Below are positions 25,110 to 37,880 of a stretch of DNA of 64,000 bases, piece after piece. Position numbers and translations under genes: made by a program. The stretch is from Astragalus membranaceus (taxonomy: Eukaryota > Streptophyta > Magnoliopsida > Fabales > Fabaceae), in NCBI GenBank assembly GCA_039519185.1, contig CM076848.1, positions 57,066,778-57,130,777 on the forward strand. Direction: 5' to 3'. Positions within the stretch are counted from its first letter, which is position 1, and every line of letters begins with the position of its first letter. Below the pieces are notes generated by a model. It ran no database searches, was not told the origin of the DNA, and was given only the letters and a program-made list of their open reading frames with translations.

Positions 25110-25825
25110 TGGCTCCCTACTCAGAGTCGGGAGTCTCGTCTTCTTCTTCATTCACGTACTGGGCGAGCTTCCTTCACGAATCAGCTCTTCAATGTCGTCT
25201 CTTAGAGTGTTGCACTTGTTGGTGCCGTGTCCATAACTTCTGTGATGACGGCAGTACTTCAATGTCGTCTCTTAGAGTATTGCACTTGTTGGTGCCGTGT
25301 CCATAACTTGTTTGATGTCCCGAAACTCTGCGTTGGTGCATTCGGCAAGGATCTCCACCAGAGATGTGTTCAGCAAGGTGTACTCTGAGAAACGGCCTTG
25401 TCGGGGTCGGGACTCACGAGGCGTCCCCTCAGCTTGGGCTTGCTCCAGCCATGGTTCTTCAATGGCCTTGTAGGCCAGCTCGTCCTCTTCATAGTCCATG
25501 TGCTTCTGGGACCTTTGAATGAAATCGACCAAGTCGCGGGGCTTGTTGATCCCGATTTCTCTTTAGAATAAGCTTCCTTTCCAGAGACCGTCCTTCATCC
25601 AAAAGAGCCTCCTCTTGTCTTCAAGGTTCCTAACATTCGCAGCTTCTTTGTTGAACATTTCCAGATATTCTCTAAGTGTTTCTTTCTCTCCCTGTCTGAT
25701 CGCCCTGAGTACCTCTTCAGACTTGAGCTTTAAGCGGGAAGCGGCAAAACGAGTTGTGAACATCATAGCTAGCTGTCCCCAGGATGAGACCGAGTTTGGC
25801 TTCAACTCCTGGAACCAAGTTTAGT
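25110..25825 (-). pseudogene. Gypsy (Tat-type) gag, truncated and broken
   Basis: Read on the minus strand from 25825, the protein starts inside a retrotransposon gag domain (WFQELKPNSVSSWGQLA, FTTRFAASRLKLKSEEVL, LREYLEMFNKEAANV). A stop codon at 25563-25565 interrupts the frame, which continues with INKPRDLVDFIQRSQ and RFSEYTLLNTSLVEILAEC. Near 25270 the frame moves into a CxxHxxxxGH-xxxx-C knuckle (HRSYGHGTNKCNTLRDDIE) typical of Tat-lineage gag. A 69-bp direct repeat (25190, 25259) duplicates this knuckle region and disrupts the frame. The N-terminus is lost at ~25826, where AT-rich sequence takes over. Confidence 0.8.
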
Positions 25826-27060
25826 CAACACAAAATATTTTTTGTAATAAAATTCAAATCTAAAATATTACCAATGACTGTGCGTGTCTTTTGGATAACT
25901 ACTTTAATCCTTAATTACGAATTTATCTACTAGATAAATCCGTAATTATTTCTAATTTGTTAAAGAATTAATATTATTTTATTTTTTTAAATGAAATAGA
26001 TGTAGATATCGGTGATCTTACGCATTCATGACGACGGAACATCCGGTAAAAGGGGAAGGAGTACAACAACTAAAAAAGTAAAAAAGGTTATAAAAACACC
26101 ACTAAATATTTGTAAACGGATAAAAATTAATCTAAAAATTATAAAAGCACCACTAAATCGTTAAACAACTTGAACGTTACAAATAGAAAATAGATAAAAA
26201 GTAACATTTTTCAAAAAAAAACAACCCGTTTTCTTAGAAATTATATAATAACTATCGCAAATAAATATAATTAAATTATTTAAAAATTCATCAAAAAATA
26301 TAACAGTAAAAAAATACACTTAGTGATCCAAATCTGTGCAAATTCCTAAAAATTTATTACTATTAACTAAAATAACCACACCAGGGATTCCACTGCTTCC
26401 AAACTTATAGGTTTGGCTTATATTTCCATTTACGAAGTTTAGTTTTTTATTTTACTGCTTAAATAAAAGACTGCATCAAAATTATACACGAAAGACAATA
26501 ACATGTCCCAAAATAACCATTAGATACAAAGATTCTGTCTAAATTTGTCATTACAAAAACCTAAATCTCATTAACAATGAGGATGCTGAAGTAATTTGGA
26601 ATTCCAAAACGTTCGTTCCCTCATACAACTTCAACAATTATGCAATTCTTAAATGCTCTCCTGCTAAACTTCACACACGGACCAGGCTTTAGTTTACTTG
26701 CATTTTTGAATTCATACCACCCCTCTCCAGATCAGATTAGATCCCATCTACTAATCTCCGTTATAGCTGATCGCAATAGTCATAAAGAAATCGCATTCAA
26801 TGTTGCTGGCAATCGCGAAGACGGAAACACAAATCGCTTGAGGGTTCTTTAGAAATAGATGCGATGCCCTTCTTTCGAAAGGTTTCCTATTTTTTTCGTT
26901 TGTGGTTCTATCAATGTTGTCCATAATAAAATGCAATAAACATAATATAATATAATAAGGGCAATATCGTTTTTTTTTTTACGGGAATAGGGGTAATATA
27001 GAGAGGATTTAGTCCATTAGTTTGTTTACAGGTTAATGTATCTATTTCACCTTATTTTTA
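25826..27060. other. Intergenic, AT-rich, no gene seen
   Basis: No credible coding frame. A small near-perfect hairpin lies at 25913-25950 (TAATTACGAATTTATC, loop TACTA, GATAAATCCGTAATTA). Confidence 0.5.
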
Positions 27061-27063
27061 TTT

Positions 27064-27195
27064 TGATAAGCAAGGTTAGTAGGAGTGGGGAAATGTTAGT
27101 TTCCGGGGTAGGAACTCGGGACCTCCTTCTTGCACTCCTTTGGTGCACTCATTCGGTATCCCTTACCTCGCCAACTGAGCTACCTACTTGAGATA
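27064..27195 (-). mobile_element. tRNA-like SINE, second family
   Basis: The minus strand reads GTAGGTAGCTCAGTTGGCGA (A-box region) near 27190 and GGTCCCGAGTTCCTACC (B-box region) near 27115. The spacing is too long for a functional tRNA and no cloverleaf closes, so this is a SINE head or tRNA-derived repeat. Its boxes differ from those of the SINE at 10196. Confidence 0.6.
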
Positions 27196-27352
27196 TATTT
27201 AAGGATAGTTCGTCCCATTTAATTAAACTTGGTCTTTTATTGACTCGTAAGTTATCAAGTTTTTTCGGGATTTAAGGATGAATTAATGCCGATTGAATTT
27301 GGGACTGACTTTTTTTTTTGTATGAAACACGGGCAAAGGCCTAACGAGGGAC

Positions 27353-27595
27353 GGATTCAGACATCTAGGAGTGGGAATAGGTTGGGTCGAACTGGGATTT
27401 GCATGGCCTGGGCCTGGCCTATATTGAAGATGTTAGGGCTGAGGCTGGCCTGTGACCTGTCAAAATGGGCGTCAAAATGGGCCTACGACAGGTCACAGGC
27501 CAGCCTCAGGCCTAACATCTTCAATATAGGCCAGGCCCAGGCCATGCAAATCCCAGTTCGACCCAACCTATTCCCACTCCTAGATGTCTGAATCC
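27353..27595. repeat. 243-bp near-perfect inverted repeat (hairpin)
   Basis: GGATTCAGACATCTAGGAGT at the left end pairs with ACTCCTAGATGTCTGAATCC at the right end. Pairing continues almost without mismatch for ~108 bp per arm around a ~25-bp centre that contains AAAATGGGC twice. It may be a foldback MITE or a small-RNA-producing inverted duplication. The open frame over it is a by-product. Confidence 0.92.
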
Positions 27596-28489
27596 TAGAA
27601 AATATTTTCACTTTATTTTATCTATACCTCATACTATAATCACTTTTTTTGGGCTCAAATTATGCACAACCCAAATCCCTCCTATGCCCTCATATAATGT
27701 TCAATGTTTTGATGTTCCATGATTATGATATGTTTCTGAATTTGATTCATTATGATAGTAGTAATAATTTCGTTTGTAGGGAATTCGGAAAGATTGAGGA
27801 CCAAAGGAATGCACAAAATAGCTTAAAATTCGTTTTAATCTGTCGGGGAAGCATGACTCATGCGCCCGTCTGGTTCCTTAAATGAATTCTTCCATTTTCT
27901 CATTTCTTTGATGCTATATCTATCCCAATTCCATAATTAATCCAAATGTAAGTCTTTACAACTTGATTAGTTAACGATATGTACACAAAAGTGCTGAGAT
28001 TTTTCTCATTTACTTTTAGTTTTCTTAAATTTTTTTGACGTACTGTAGTATTATAATTAGAGACTTATTTTTTTGGTAAATTGAACATATACTAGAGACT
28101 TATATTTTAGTTTTTATAAATTAGAGACTCATTATATGCTTTTAGTTCCTACAAAGATAGTGGTTTTTGTTTTTGGCCCTTGAAAAGATATGTTTTTCAT
28201 CCTTGAAGTTTTCTAAATTTTAGATTTTGTCCCTGCAAAATTAATTTTTTGATTTTTGTCCCTATAGTAATATATACTTTTAGAATTAGTCCTCTTTAGT
28301 TCACATTTCAAGGACTAAAATCAAAATGATCTATTATTTCATGAACTAGAATCAAATATGAAAAATATTGAAGTGTACTAAACAAATCAATATTTGAGAT
28401 GCAGGTTTATATTGATTATATGGGTTAAAATTCATTTTTATTTGGATCTATATTCTATAATTTGATGTGGAGTGTCAATATTTAATTAT
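27596..28489. other. Intergenic, no gene seen
   Basis: AT-rich sequence. At 28140-28320 there are several TTTTGTCCCT and GGACTAAAA phrases of the kind found in decayed MITEs. Confidence 0.5.
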
Positions 28490-28989
28490 AGGCTAAAATG
28501 CTCCCAGGGTCCCTTATCTTAATTTAAAGTAACAATTTAGTCATTTATCTTTTTTTGTCCCAAATCAGTCCTTTATGTTTTAAATTTTAAGCACATAAAC
28601 CCTTTTCCGTTAATCTTCATCTAACTCTGTTAAAAAAATCCTAGTCATCATTTAAGTCATATTTTTTATTTTATTTTTGCTTATGTGGCATTATTTATTT
28701 ACTGATTCATAATTTTAATTAATTTTAATTAAAAATAATTAAAAAAATCTGAGTTTTCTAAAATCTGGGTTTATCTCCATCTTCTTCTCATCTCATCCCC
28801 AAATCCCTAAAGGACCAAATCGTTTTGCTTCAACCCAGTAATTCGTTTTGTTGTTGATTCAAACCCAAGAATTTGTTTTCCTGTTGATTCGTTTGTGCAC
28901 TGTTCTTCTTCTATTTCCTATGAACCCTTCGATTTCTGGTTCGATTTCACCTCGAATCTTGAATCTCCAAATTTTTGGTTCGATTTCTT

Positions 28990-29310
28990 CTCTCAGCAAA
29001 ACGCGTTGGAACCCTTCGATTTCACCTTGTATCATGGAATCGTACCAGATCTGTGATTTCAGCAAAATGCGTTCGAACCCTTCGATTTCGTTTTTTTATC
29101 TCTAGATCTGTGATTTCAGCAAAACGCGTTCGATTTTGTTTTATGATGTTTTTCAGGGAGAGCTGAATTCTGGGTTCGATCTGGGTTTCAGCAAAACGCG
29201 TTGAACTGATTTCGTTTTTGTTTTATCTCCTCATTGATGATTTCAGTAAAACGCATTCGATCTAGGTTTCGTTTCAGCAAAACGCATTTGATCTGGGGTT
29301 CGTTTCATAA
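28990..29310. repeat. Irregular repeats of TTTCAGCAAAACGCGTT
   Basis: Variants of TTTCAGCAAAACGCGTTYGA occur near 28994, 29064, 29115, 29187, 29243 and 29274 at uneven spacing, each near GATTTCG. The short open frames here follow the repeat. Confidence 0.8.
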
Positions 29311-29486
29311 ATACGCGTTGAGTCATGAGGGAGAACTGAATTCTGGGTTTCGTTTTGTGCTTTCATTTCATCTGGGTTTCATTTTGGCTTTCGTTTCATC
29401 TCAATGTGATGGAGGGGGAGATTTGAATTCTGTTTTTAGTTGGGAAGAAATAGATTGTGAAGATGATGGGTTTTATTTTTGGCTTT

Positions 29487-31632
29487 TGTAACATTCTAGA
29501 TTTTTAACCGGTGGTAAATCCAGAATATTACCTTTTAGATCTTTCAGAGTATGCATTCGTAATTTGGATTAACAAAAACAATATTAAAGACTCACTTTAA
29601 TAGGATTTTCATAAAATGCAACTTGTTCAGTACTTAAAAACATTACTGAGTTCAAAAGACCTATCTGAGTCAACAAACAACTTAATCCAGTTTATGAATA
29701 CATGAATACTTATACCCTAATACATAATTCTCATTAAATGAGACTTAGCACAAAAATAATATGCTACACATCTATCTTCAAGGTACTCCATGAATTTGGA
29801 TCCTTTCCTTGCCGTGTCCTTCATTAACTTAACCTGCTTATCTGAAAAGCAACAACAATGAGGGGTGAGATTACATAATCTCAGTGAGTCCTTTCGAGAC
29901 TCCCTTACCATAATACACTCCGAATATCTTTTAATAATTACCTATGATGCATCCCCCTACGCCTTAGACTCACATAATATAAAAGCTACGACGTACAATT
30001 TGGGGAACCCGTATTCTATAAATAAATAGAACGCACTAACCTAACATCCCGAGCCTTGAGATTGGTTCATGACACCGACCCCAAGTACATCATCCATTCT
30101 TTAATTCATTTATATTGTGCATACATAGACACTAGGTAGTTTACTCACTCGAAACAAAGCTGTTGGATTCACATAAGCATTCATTCATCAATGGGGAGGG
30201 TTGAAGAAACAACACCTAACTATTCAGAAATTTCCAGCAACCTTATCAAAATTTCAAGAAAACATTTGACATATCAAACGGTAACGGAAAATTACAAATG
30301 ATAACTCATTAGAAAGATTATGATTTCTAGTTTCTGACTGTGACTTTTGTTTTGTAAAATAGTGGGCCAATCGGTACAGTTTCATCAAACAAGCTACTAT
30401 GTTCAGAACAGGGGACAGCTACTGTGACCTAACTTGAAACTCTCCTAAACTGATCAAGACTCACTCAAATTACATGGGACTTGAGCCTAAATCGTGGCCA
30501 ATTAAGTCTAGTTTTCAATAAAACAAGAATCATTCAAAAAGGAATTCAAATGGAAATACCATGCCCGAAATACTGAACCTATATCTAGATTATTTCCAGA
30601 ATTTTAACCTAACTTGTGTCACCTATAACTCGAGCTATACAACTCCAAATGTAGCCAAACCAGTACCAAATTAACAAACATTAAGTCTAGTTTCTAAAAT
30701 GGTAACCCACAAAATTTTTGTACCACTAAATTGTTCCCAGTTACTGAATAACCAAACCTATACCCAGAATACCCCAAACAGTGTGTTTAGTATCAAAATT
30801 GGCATCAAATATTTCATCAAATCTCAGCAATAACATACAATAGCATGATATATCATTCAGAACACATTCAGAACACATTCAGAACACATTGAAAACAGAA
30901 CCACAAGCTTAGAAATCGAAGAACTCACCTCGAAATCGTGGAAGCAACAACAACATGCAAGGATTCGAGACTTTGAAGCACCAAACAAGTCACTAAGGTC
31001 CCTAACTTCGAAATCCAGCTACCCAATCCTCTTCTATTCGACTCCAATCAGCAATATGGCTCCCAATGAGTGTTGATGAACCACTAGAACAGACTTGCAA
31101 CCAACTCCTATGCTATCCTCCCAACCCTTGACATTTTGAAAATGGAGGAGAGGGTGATGAAATGGTGAAGTTGAGTTTCCTTAGGTTTCAAACACTCAAT
31201 GGAGGATAGAATTTCAGGTAGGAGGGAAGGGTTAGTGAAGGATTTCTGATTTGAGGAGAGGATGGTGGTTTTGCCCCAAGTTCACTATTAGATTGTCTCA
31301 ATTTTTCTAAATACAACCCCCTTCATATAACTTACTAGCACTCAAACTAATTAATCCGCTACCCAATTTAATCAATTGGAACAAGCACACAATCACACTC
31401 AATCATAGCAATCAAATATTGTAACAACTTCCAATTTAAAATTAACTAGTAAATCACTAATTGATACTCAAAGTCACGCAATTATCACAGTTAAGCAATT
31501 TGACCAAAATTCATCGACTCAAGCAACGATTAACCATCTCAATTAACCACTCACTATTAAAATTATTCACTAGCCAATATTATTTAAAACAATCAACTAA
31601 AATAATTGAACAATTATTTTGGGGATGTTACA
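29487..31632 (-). mobile_element. Solo LTR (2146 bp) of the Tekay-like gypsy family
   Basis: Starts TGTAACATTCTAG and ends TTGGGGATGTTACA, flanked by a perfect TSD GCTTT (29482-29486 and 31633-31637). It contains the family block GTGAGATTACATAATCTCA with GTGAGTCC near 29867-29890. No internal region is present, so it is a solo LTR formed by recombination. Orientation is inferred from the 36532-38961 copy. Confidence 0.92.
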
Positions 31633-31920
31633 GCTTTCGTTATGGCTTTATGTGTTTCATCTCAATGTTTTTCTTTTATTTTTAATAAAAAAAATTAAAG
31701 TAGAAAATTAATTAAAAATGACATGGACTATAACACATCACCATTGTTATTTTCACATAGGCAGTTTTAACAGAATTTGACGGAGTTGGATGGAGGTTGA
31801 CGAAAAATGATTTATGTGCCAAAAATTTAAAACATAAAGGACTCATTTAGAAAAAAAAAAGATAAAGAACTAAATCGTTACTTTAAATAAAGTTAAGAGG
31901 CCTCGGGAGCATTTTAGCCT

Positions 31921-32341
31921 TAGAGCACCTGTAGCAGAGGGTGCGTACCGAGTTTCGTAAATTTACGAACGCAACTTTCAACGAGTTCGCTGTTGGTGGC
32001 GAGCGTTTTCAAAGAGAAAATTGACAGCGTGTCGCAACAGTATCACGGAGAAGCAACGGGAAGATAAACCGAAAGAATGATTAATACAAACATTAGGAAG
32101 AACAAGAACAAAAATCAAAATACAAATGCTTTGAGAATGAAGAAAAATCAAATCAAAAACCCAGAACAGAACCAAATCAATAGATCAAGAACAATAAATT
32201 TCATATCTCTCTCAAAATAAAAAATTAAATAAAAAGAAAAAGAAAATTTTAGAACTATTCATTATTGATGTATGAAGTAATTCAAACAAGCAAGATTGAA
32301 TAATATGTGAATTAGTAAAGTGTATTGTGTTTGTAAAATAG
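31921..32341. other. Intergenic, no gene seen
   Basis: AT-rich apart from a short GC-richer patch (31925-32060). No coding frame is supported. Confidence 0.5.
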
Positions 32342-32588
32342 TGTTGAATGAAATGTAAATTGATTAACCACATTGGGTTAATCATAGTTAGATAGTTACT
32401 AGAGTGAGTAACTATAGTTAGTGTAAGTCAAAGACTATATAGTCTATTTTGTAAAAGTCATTTTTTAGGACTTACCATTCAATACAGAAAATATATTATT
32501 TTTCTCTGTTACTGTATCTGCATATGTATCTTCCCTTTCCCCAATTGAATTCTTGAAGCCTTCGATTCTGAGTCAAGAACTTCCAACA
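32342..32588 (+). mobile_element. 5' LTR (247 bp) of the second copia element
   Basis: Starts TGTTGAATGAAATG and ends CTTCCAACA, and is followed by a primer binding site. The matching 3' LTR is missing because the element is cut off at ~36430. Confidence 0.85.
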
Positions 32589-32590
32589 AA

Positions 32591-32603
32591 TTGGCCTCAG
32601 AGC
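32591..32603 (+). other. Primer binding site, initiator tRNA-Met type
   Basis: TTGGCCTCAGAGC, two bases after the LTR, resembles the usual TGGTATCAGAGC pairing with the initiator methionine tRNA, with two mismatches. Confidence 0.7.
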
Positions 32604-32624
32604 AAAAGATCCAGGGCGACGATA

Positions 32625-35600
32625 ATGGCGGCCACGCAAGCGAGCTCCAACAACGGTCAAATCCCTGCGAAGCTACCGGTGTTCGACGGTAGCAATTACG
32701 ACCGTTGGACGGTGCAAATGAAGGTAATCTTTAGGTATCAAGGCGTTCTTGAAGTTGTTCGTAATGGAGTTACTCCGCTCGGAGCAGCACCGACGGAGGC
32801 AAATCGAACAACGCATCAAGAGCAATCCAAGAAGGATGATAGGGCGATCTTTCTTATTCATCAATGTGTGGACGCAAATGTTCTTGAGAAGATTATAGAG
32901 TATGAGACGGCGAAAGAAGCGTGGGACGTGCTAACAACAACCTACTCCGGTGATAGCCAGACGAAGAAGGTAAAACTCATGTCCCTACGGCGTCAACTAG
33001 GGTTGCTCCAAATGGAATCAAACGAGACGGTGGCTCAATTTGTTAACAGGTTAGTAGTGTTGACTAATCAAATGAGAAATTGTGGTGAAGTAGTGACTGA
33101 TTCCATGAAAGTAGAAAAGATCCTTACAGGTTTGACACCTAATTTTGATCATGTTGTTGCTGCGATTGAACAATCTAAGGATCTAGATAATCTAAAATTA
33201 GAACAGTTACTAGGTTCATTAGAAGCCCACGAAATTAAGATAAAAAATAGAGAAGGTATCAAGAAGGAGGATAAAGATTCTGAGAAAGTGTTGCTGGCTC
33301 AATCTTGGAAGAAAGGAGGTGGAGGGAATGAACCTTGGAAAAAGAAGGGTAAAGGAAAGTGGAAGAACAATAAGGGTGAAGGTGGAAACTCAAAGCAAGA
33401 TCATCACAAGAAGGAGGGTGAGAATGATAGCAAGAATAAGAAAAAGTTCAAGGAACGTGTGCAGGGCTACAATTGCCAGAAATATGGCCACTTTGCATAT
33501 GAATGCAAGAATGAGAAAGTGCCCAGAAATAAGAATTGTGAAGCTAAGATTGCATATGACTCTGATAAGGAAGCTGTAATGTTGATGGCAGTAACTGAGA
33601 AAGGATCCATTATAGTAGAATGGTGGTATCTGGATACTGGTTGCTCAAACCATATGACTGGGCATATTGAATGGTTCTGTGAAATTGATAGGAGCATCAA
33701 GAGAAGGATTAGATTTGGTGATGGCAGAGCTGTGATGGCTGAAGGGTTAGGGAATGTGGTAATCAAGAGAGAAGATGGCAAGACAGTGGTGATCAATGAT
33801 GTGTTCTATGTTCCTCAAATGGAAAGAAACTTGCTGAGTTTAGGTCAGCTACTTGAAAAGGGGTATTCAATGAGCATGAAGGACAACTGTGTGGCAGTAT
33901 TTGATAGTGAAGAAGATTAAGTACTGAAGCTGAGAATGTCTGGAAACAGAATCTTCAAAGTAGGTGTAAACTCCATTGAGCAGAAGTGTCTCACTGCTCA
34001 AATTAAAAATGATGTGTGGAAGTGGCACAAGTGAATGGGCATTTGAACTTCACTAGCTTGAGCATGTTGCAAAAGAAGAACATGGTACTAGGCTTGCCTT
34101 CTATTGATGAGCCCAGGCAAGTGTGTGGCAAGTGTTGTGAAGGGAAGCAGCCCAGGAAGTCCTACAAGTCTTCAATACCTACAAGAGCTTCATCCAAGCT
34201 TGGAGTGATACATTCAGATGTGTGTGGCCCCTTTGAAGTAAAATCACATGGAGGTAATCAGTATTTTGTTTCATTCATAGATGATTATACCAAGAAAAAG
34301 TGGATTTACCTCTTAAAGAAGAAAAGTGAAGTATTTGCTGTGTTTAAAGAATTTAAACTCTTAGTTGAAAAACAATGTGGTGAATCAATAAAGAGTTTTA
34401 GAACTGATGGTGGAGGTGAGTTCACATCCACAGAATATGACAAATTCTGTAAGGATGAAGGAATAATCCATGATGTAACTGCTCCATACACTCCTCAGCA
34501 CAATGGGACTGCTGAGAGGAGGAATAGAACACTTCTAAACATGGTGAGATGTATGTTGAAAGAGAAACAGCTACCTAAAGAATTCTCGGCAGAAGCAGTG
34601 TGCACTGCTGCTTATATCTTAAATAGAAGTCCAACTAAGAGGTTAGAAGCAATGACACCAGAAGAGGCATGGTGTGGAACCAAGCCTAGTGTGAGACATG
34701 TGAAAATCTTTGGTTCACTCTGCTATAGACATGTCCCAGAACAAAATAGAAGAAAACTTAATTCTAGAGCTCAACCAATGATACTGGTAGGATATCACAA
34801 TACATGTGCCTACAAACTTTTTGATCCAATTCAGAAGAAGATTGTTATAAGTAATGATGTGGTGGTAGATGAGTCCAAAGAATGGGATTGGACTGACAAC
34901 ATTGAGAAGGAAACGAATGAGACGGTAGAAATTGAGGTTGAAAATGCTGAGGAACAGGGGCACTGTGAACACAGATGATGAACAAGAAATTGTAAATGAA
35001 GAGAATGCTGGAGCAACACTGAGAAGATCACAAAGAGAGACACAAATGCCACAAAGATACTCGGATTATGAAGTGTACTGTAGTACAACCAGTGACACAG
35101 ATTCTGAGTTACTACAACTGTTATTGACAGCAGAAGCAGAACTTGTTTCACTTGAGCAGGCTCTCTCCAATTCACACTGGAAAGAAGCTATGAAAGAGGA
35201 ACTGAAGTCAATTCAGAAGAATGACACATGGGAGATGATGAGGCTGCCTAGCAATAAGAGAGCTATTGAAGTAAAGTGGGTCTTCAAGACCAAAATGAAG
35301 CCTAATGGTGAAATTGCCAAATACAAGGCAAGGCTTGTTGCAAAAGGTTTTTTGCAAAAGCAAGGCCTTGATTTCAATGAAATATATGCACCAGTTGCAC
35401 GAATTGAAACTGTGAGACTTATTGTGGCTCCTGCAAGCAAGAAAGGGTGGACATTGAGCCCGCTAGATGTTAAATCTGCCTTCCTCAATGGTCCACTAGA
35501 TGAAGAAGTATATGTAAGGCAGCCACCTGGCTTTGAGAAGAAGGGCATGGAGGACAGAGTGTTGAAACTGAATAAGGCTCTCTATGGCCTTAAACAATCC

Positions 35601-36430
35601 CCAAGGGCTTGGAATAAGAGAATAGATGGCTTTCTCTTGAAACTGAAGTTTGTAAAGTGTAGTACAGAACATGTCCTGTATCCGAAACACTGTAACACCT
35701 CTGGTATTCTGTTGATCTATTTATATGTAGATGATCTGCTTGTTACTGGAAACAGTGAACAAGAAATCAATGATTTCAAGAAGAAGATGATGAATGAATT
35801 CGAAATGACAGATCTTGGGAGGCTTGTATATTTTATTGGAATGGAGTTTGTGACTTCCAAACATGGTATATTTCTTCACCAAAAGAAATATGCATCTGAT
35901 GTGTTAAAGAGATTTAAGCTGATGGAGTGTAATGCAGCCTCAACACCAGCAGACACAACACTAGAATTGGTGAAGAACAATGATGAACAGCTTGCAGATG
36001 CCACTCTGTATAGACAGCTAATTGGCTCATTGAGATACTTGTGCAATTCCAGACCTGACATCACCTACAGTGTTGGCTTGGTGAGTAGGTTCATGGAAGA
36101 GCCAAAGAAATCCCACATTGTTGCTGCAAAGAGAATACTTAGGTATTTGAAGGGGACACTAGACTGGGGAATTCTATTTCCTAATTCTGATAACTGTGCT
36201 GGTGATGAATTGGTTGGATTCACTGATGCTGATTGGAGTGGTGATACTGAGGATGGAAAGAGCACCTCAGGTTACATCTTTATGCTTGACAGTGCCCCAA
36301 TCAGTTGGTGTTCAAAGAAGCAGAATGTGGTTGGTCTGTCAAGTTGTGAAGCAGAATATATCTCTGCTGCATTTGGTGCCAGTCAAGCTCAATGGTTGGA
36401 AATGCTGCTAGGTGAATTAAAACTGAGAAC
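32625..36430 (+). pseudogene. Ty1-copia gag-pol, broken and 3'-truncated
   Basis: The start ATG at 32625 opens MAATQASSNNG and a gag domain (LPVFDGSNYDRWTVQMK, WDVLTTTYSGD), then a zinc knuckle YNCQKYGHFAYEC (~33466-33506; the usual first Cys-x2-Cys is kept). Protease follows with DTGCSNHMT (~33635) and VPQMERNLLSLGQL. A stop codon at 33918 and a one-base shift near 34033 separate it from integrase (HSDVCGPFEVKSHGG, FRTDGGGEF, NGTAERRNR: the D, D, E residues are present). A further frameshift near 34950 leads to reverse transcriptase (YKARLVAKGFLQKQGLDF, YVDDLLVTG) and RNase H (TDADWSGD, SSCEAEYISA). The sequence ends within RNase H at ~36430, where a minus-strand gypsy element begins. A Tork-like lineage is possible but not established. 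Confidence 0.93.
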
Positions 36431-36516
36431 ATGTCAATGTCTAATAGCATACTAAGAAGAATCAGACTTAGAAGACGTAAAAGACTCTTAACATCTAAGT
36501 CCGACTAGGTCGAATC

Positions 36517-36528
36517 GCTCTGATACCA
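36517..36528 (-). other. Primer binding site, initiator tRNA-Met
   Basis: The minus strand reads TGGTATCAGAGC, a perfect match to the usual initiator tRNA-Met primer site, three bases from the LTR end. Confidence 0.92.
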
Positions 36529-37390
36529 AAATGTAACTCCCTAATATTTCTATCTAGTAGAAATGCTAAGATGCACGAAATGACGTACATCAGAGTAATA
36601 ATTCTTGTTTAGATATTGAACACAACTAAAAACTTTTTCGATGATTAACATCAAGCAGTCTTAACATTCTATAACTTAATTGAAAACCATATCGGTTCCA
36701 TGTCTTTCAATATCCTCATGACCTAGTGTTCAATATCATCACAAGAAAAGAGGAAACGATTACATAACTTAAAACAAATTCAAGTCATAATATCGAATTA
36801 CAGAAACAACTAGGGAAAACTAGCATAAGCAATAAAAATAATCTTCGACATCTCCTCGGATAGGTCACACCTAGCCATGCCTCTTTGCCTTAGCTTTTCC
36901 CCGCTTCTCTGTAAAAACCACAATTATAAAAAGTGAGATAAACATTATCTCAGTGAGTCCTATCGAGACCCCTTACTAAAACTCTAGCGGTTTATTATGC
37001 ATCATTAACTCGTAGCCCTACTAAGCGACTACGTGAAACCTCAATAACATAACATATATATATGCTCATATTGTCCGTAGTTCAATAAGATAACTACGTG
37101 CAGTCCTCTTTTACTTTATTTAGTATATCACCGAGAACCATTTTCTATTCCCGGTGAACCCAATCCGCTTACCATAAACTGCGGGCAAACCTCAAAGGGG
37201 CCTAGGTTCATAGGGCTCATGACTTCCCCTCCCCTAGTACGCTAACTTCAACATTAGGGTCGTCACCCTAAACCTCAAATCATATAAATAAATATAATTT
37301 CACCCGCATTGGGCCGTCTCATAAACATAACATAACCTCGATTTATATAATTATATATAAACACCCGCGTTGGGCCGTCTCATAAACAAT

Positions 37391-37392
<2 letters not shown>

Positions 37393-37467
<75 letters not shown>
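37393..37467. repeat. (AT)n microsatellite
   Basis: About 37 uninterrupted TA units inside the gypsy LTR, likely to be length-variable. Confidence 0.97.
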
Positions 37468-37469
<2 letters not shown>

Positions 37470-37694
37470 TCAAAGGACATTTAGTCCGCTTTAACCATTA
37501 ACACGATCTCACACGATTACTAACCTCATTTACATAGTTTAATGTAAATCACCTTACCTCAATGTATACCTACGTGTTTTTCCACGAATTACGGCTTATT
37601 CATCAATATATAGGGTTTTGGGAACGATTAGAATGCAATTGGAACCGTTCGGAATGGCCTAAGGCGTGTTTTCAAACTGGGTATCAGAAGCTTT

Positions 37695-37880
37695 CGCACG
37701 GTCTGTGCGTGAAGACGCACGACCCGTGCGCATTTTCAAAAATTAGAGCACCTATTACAGACCATGGCGCACGGTCCGTGCATGAGGACGCACGGCCCGG
37801 GCGCATCTTAAAAATGTTTGCGCACAAGTAGCCGATGGAGGCGCACGGTCCGTGCCTAATGGCACACGACCCGTGCGTCA
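37695..37880. repeat. 73-bp tandem repeat of GC-rich dyads inside the LTR
   Basis: CGCACGGTCYGTGC starts at 37695, 37768 and 37842 (spacing 73 and 74 bp). Each copy is followed, ~7 bp on, by a second dyad-like CGCACGRCCCGTGCG (variant GCACACGACCCGTGCG in the last). The paired palindromes stand out in an AT-rich LTR. Confidence 0.92.

Larger units (their letters stand above)
28490..31920. mobile_element. Non-autonomous element with long terminal inverted repeats
   Basis: The left end AGGCTAAAATGCTCCC and the right end GGGAGCATTTTAGCCT are inverted repeats, and similarity continues for ~150-180 bp inward (to about 28645 and 31755), with matching TTTAAAGTAAC and TCCTTTATGTTTTAAATTTT phrases. 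The solo LTR at 29487-31632 split it; without that the element is ~1.3 kb. Long inverted repeats recall Mutator-like or MITE-like elements, but I see no clear TSD, so the superfamily is open. No transposase is seen. Confidence 0.75.
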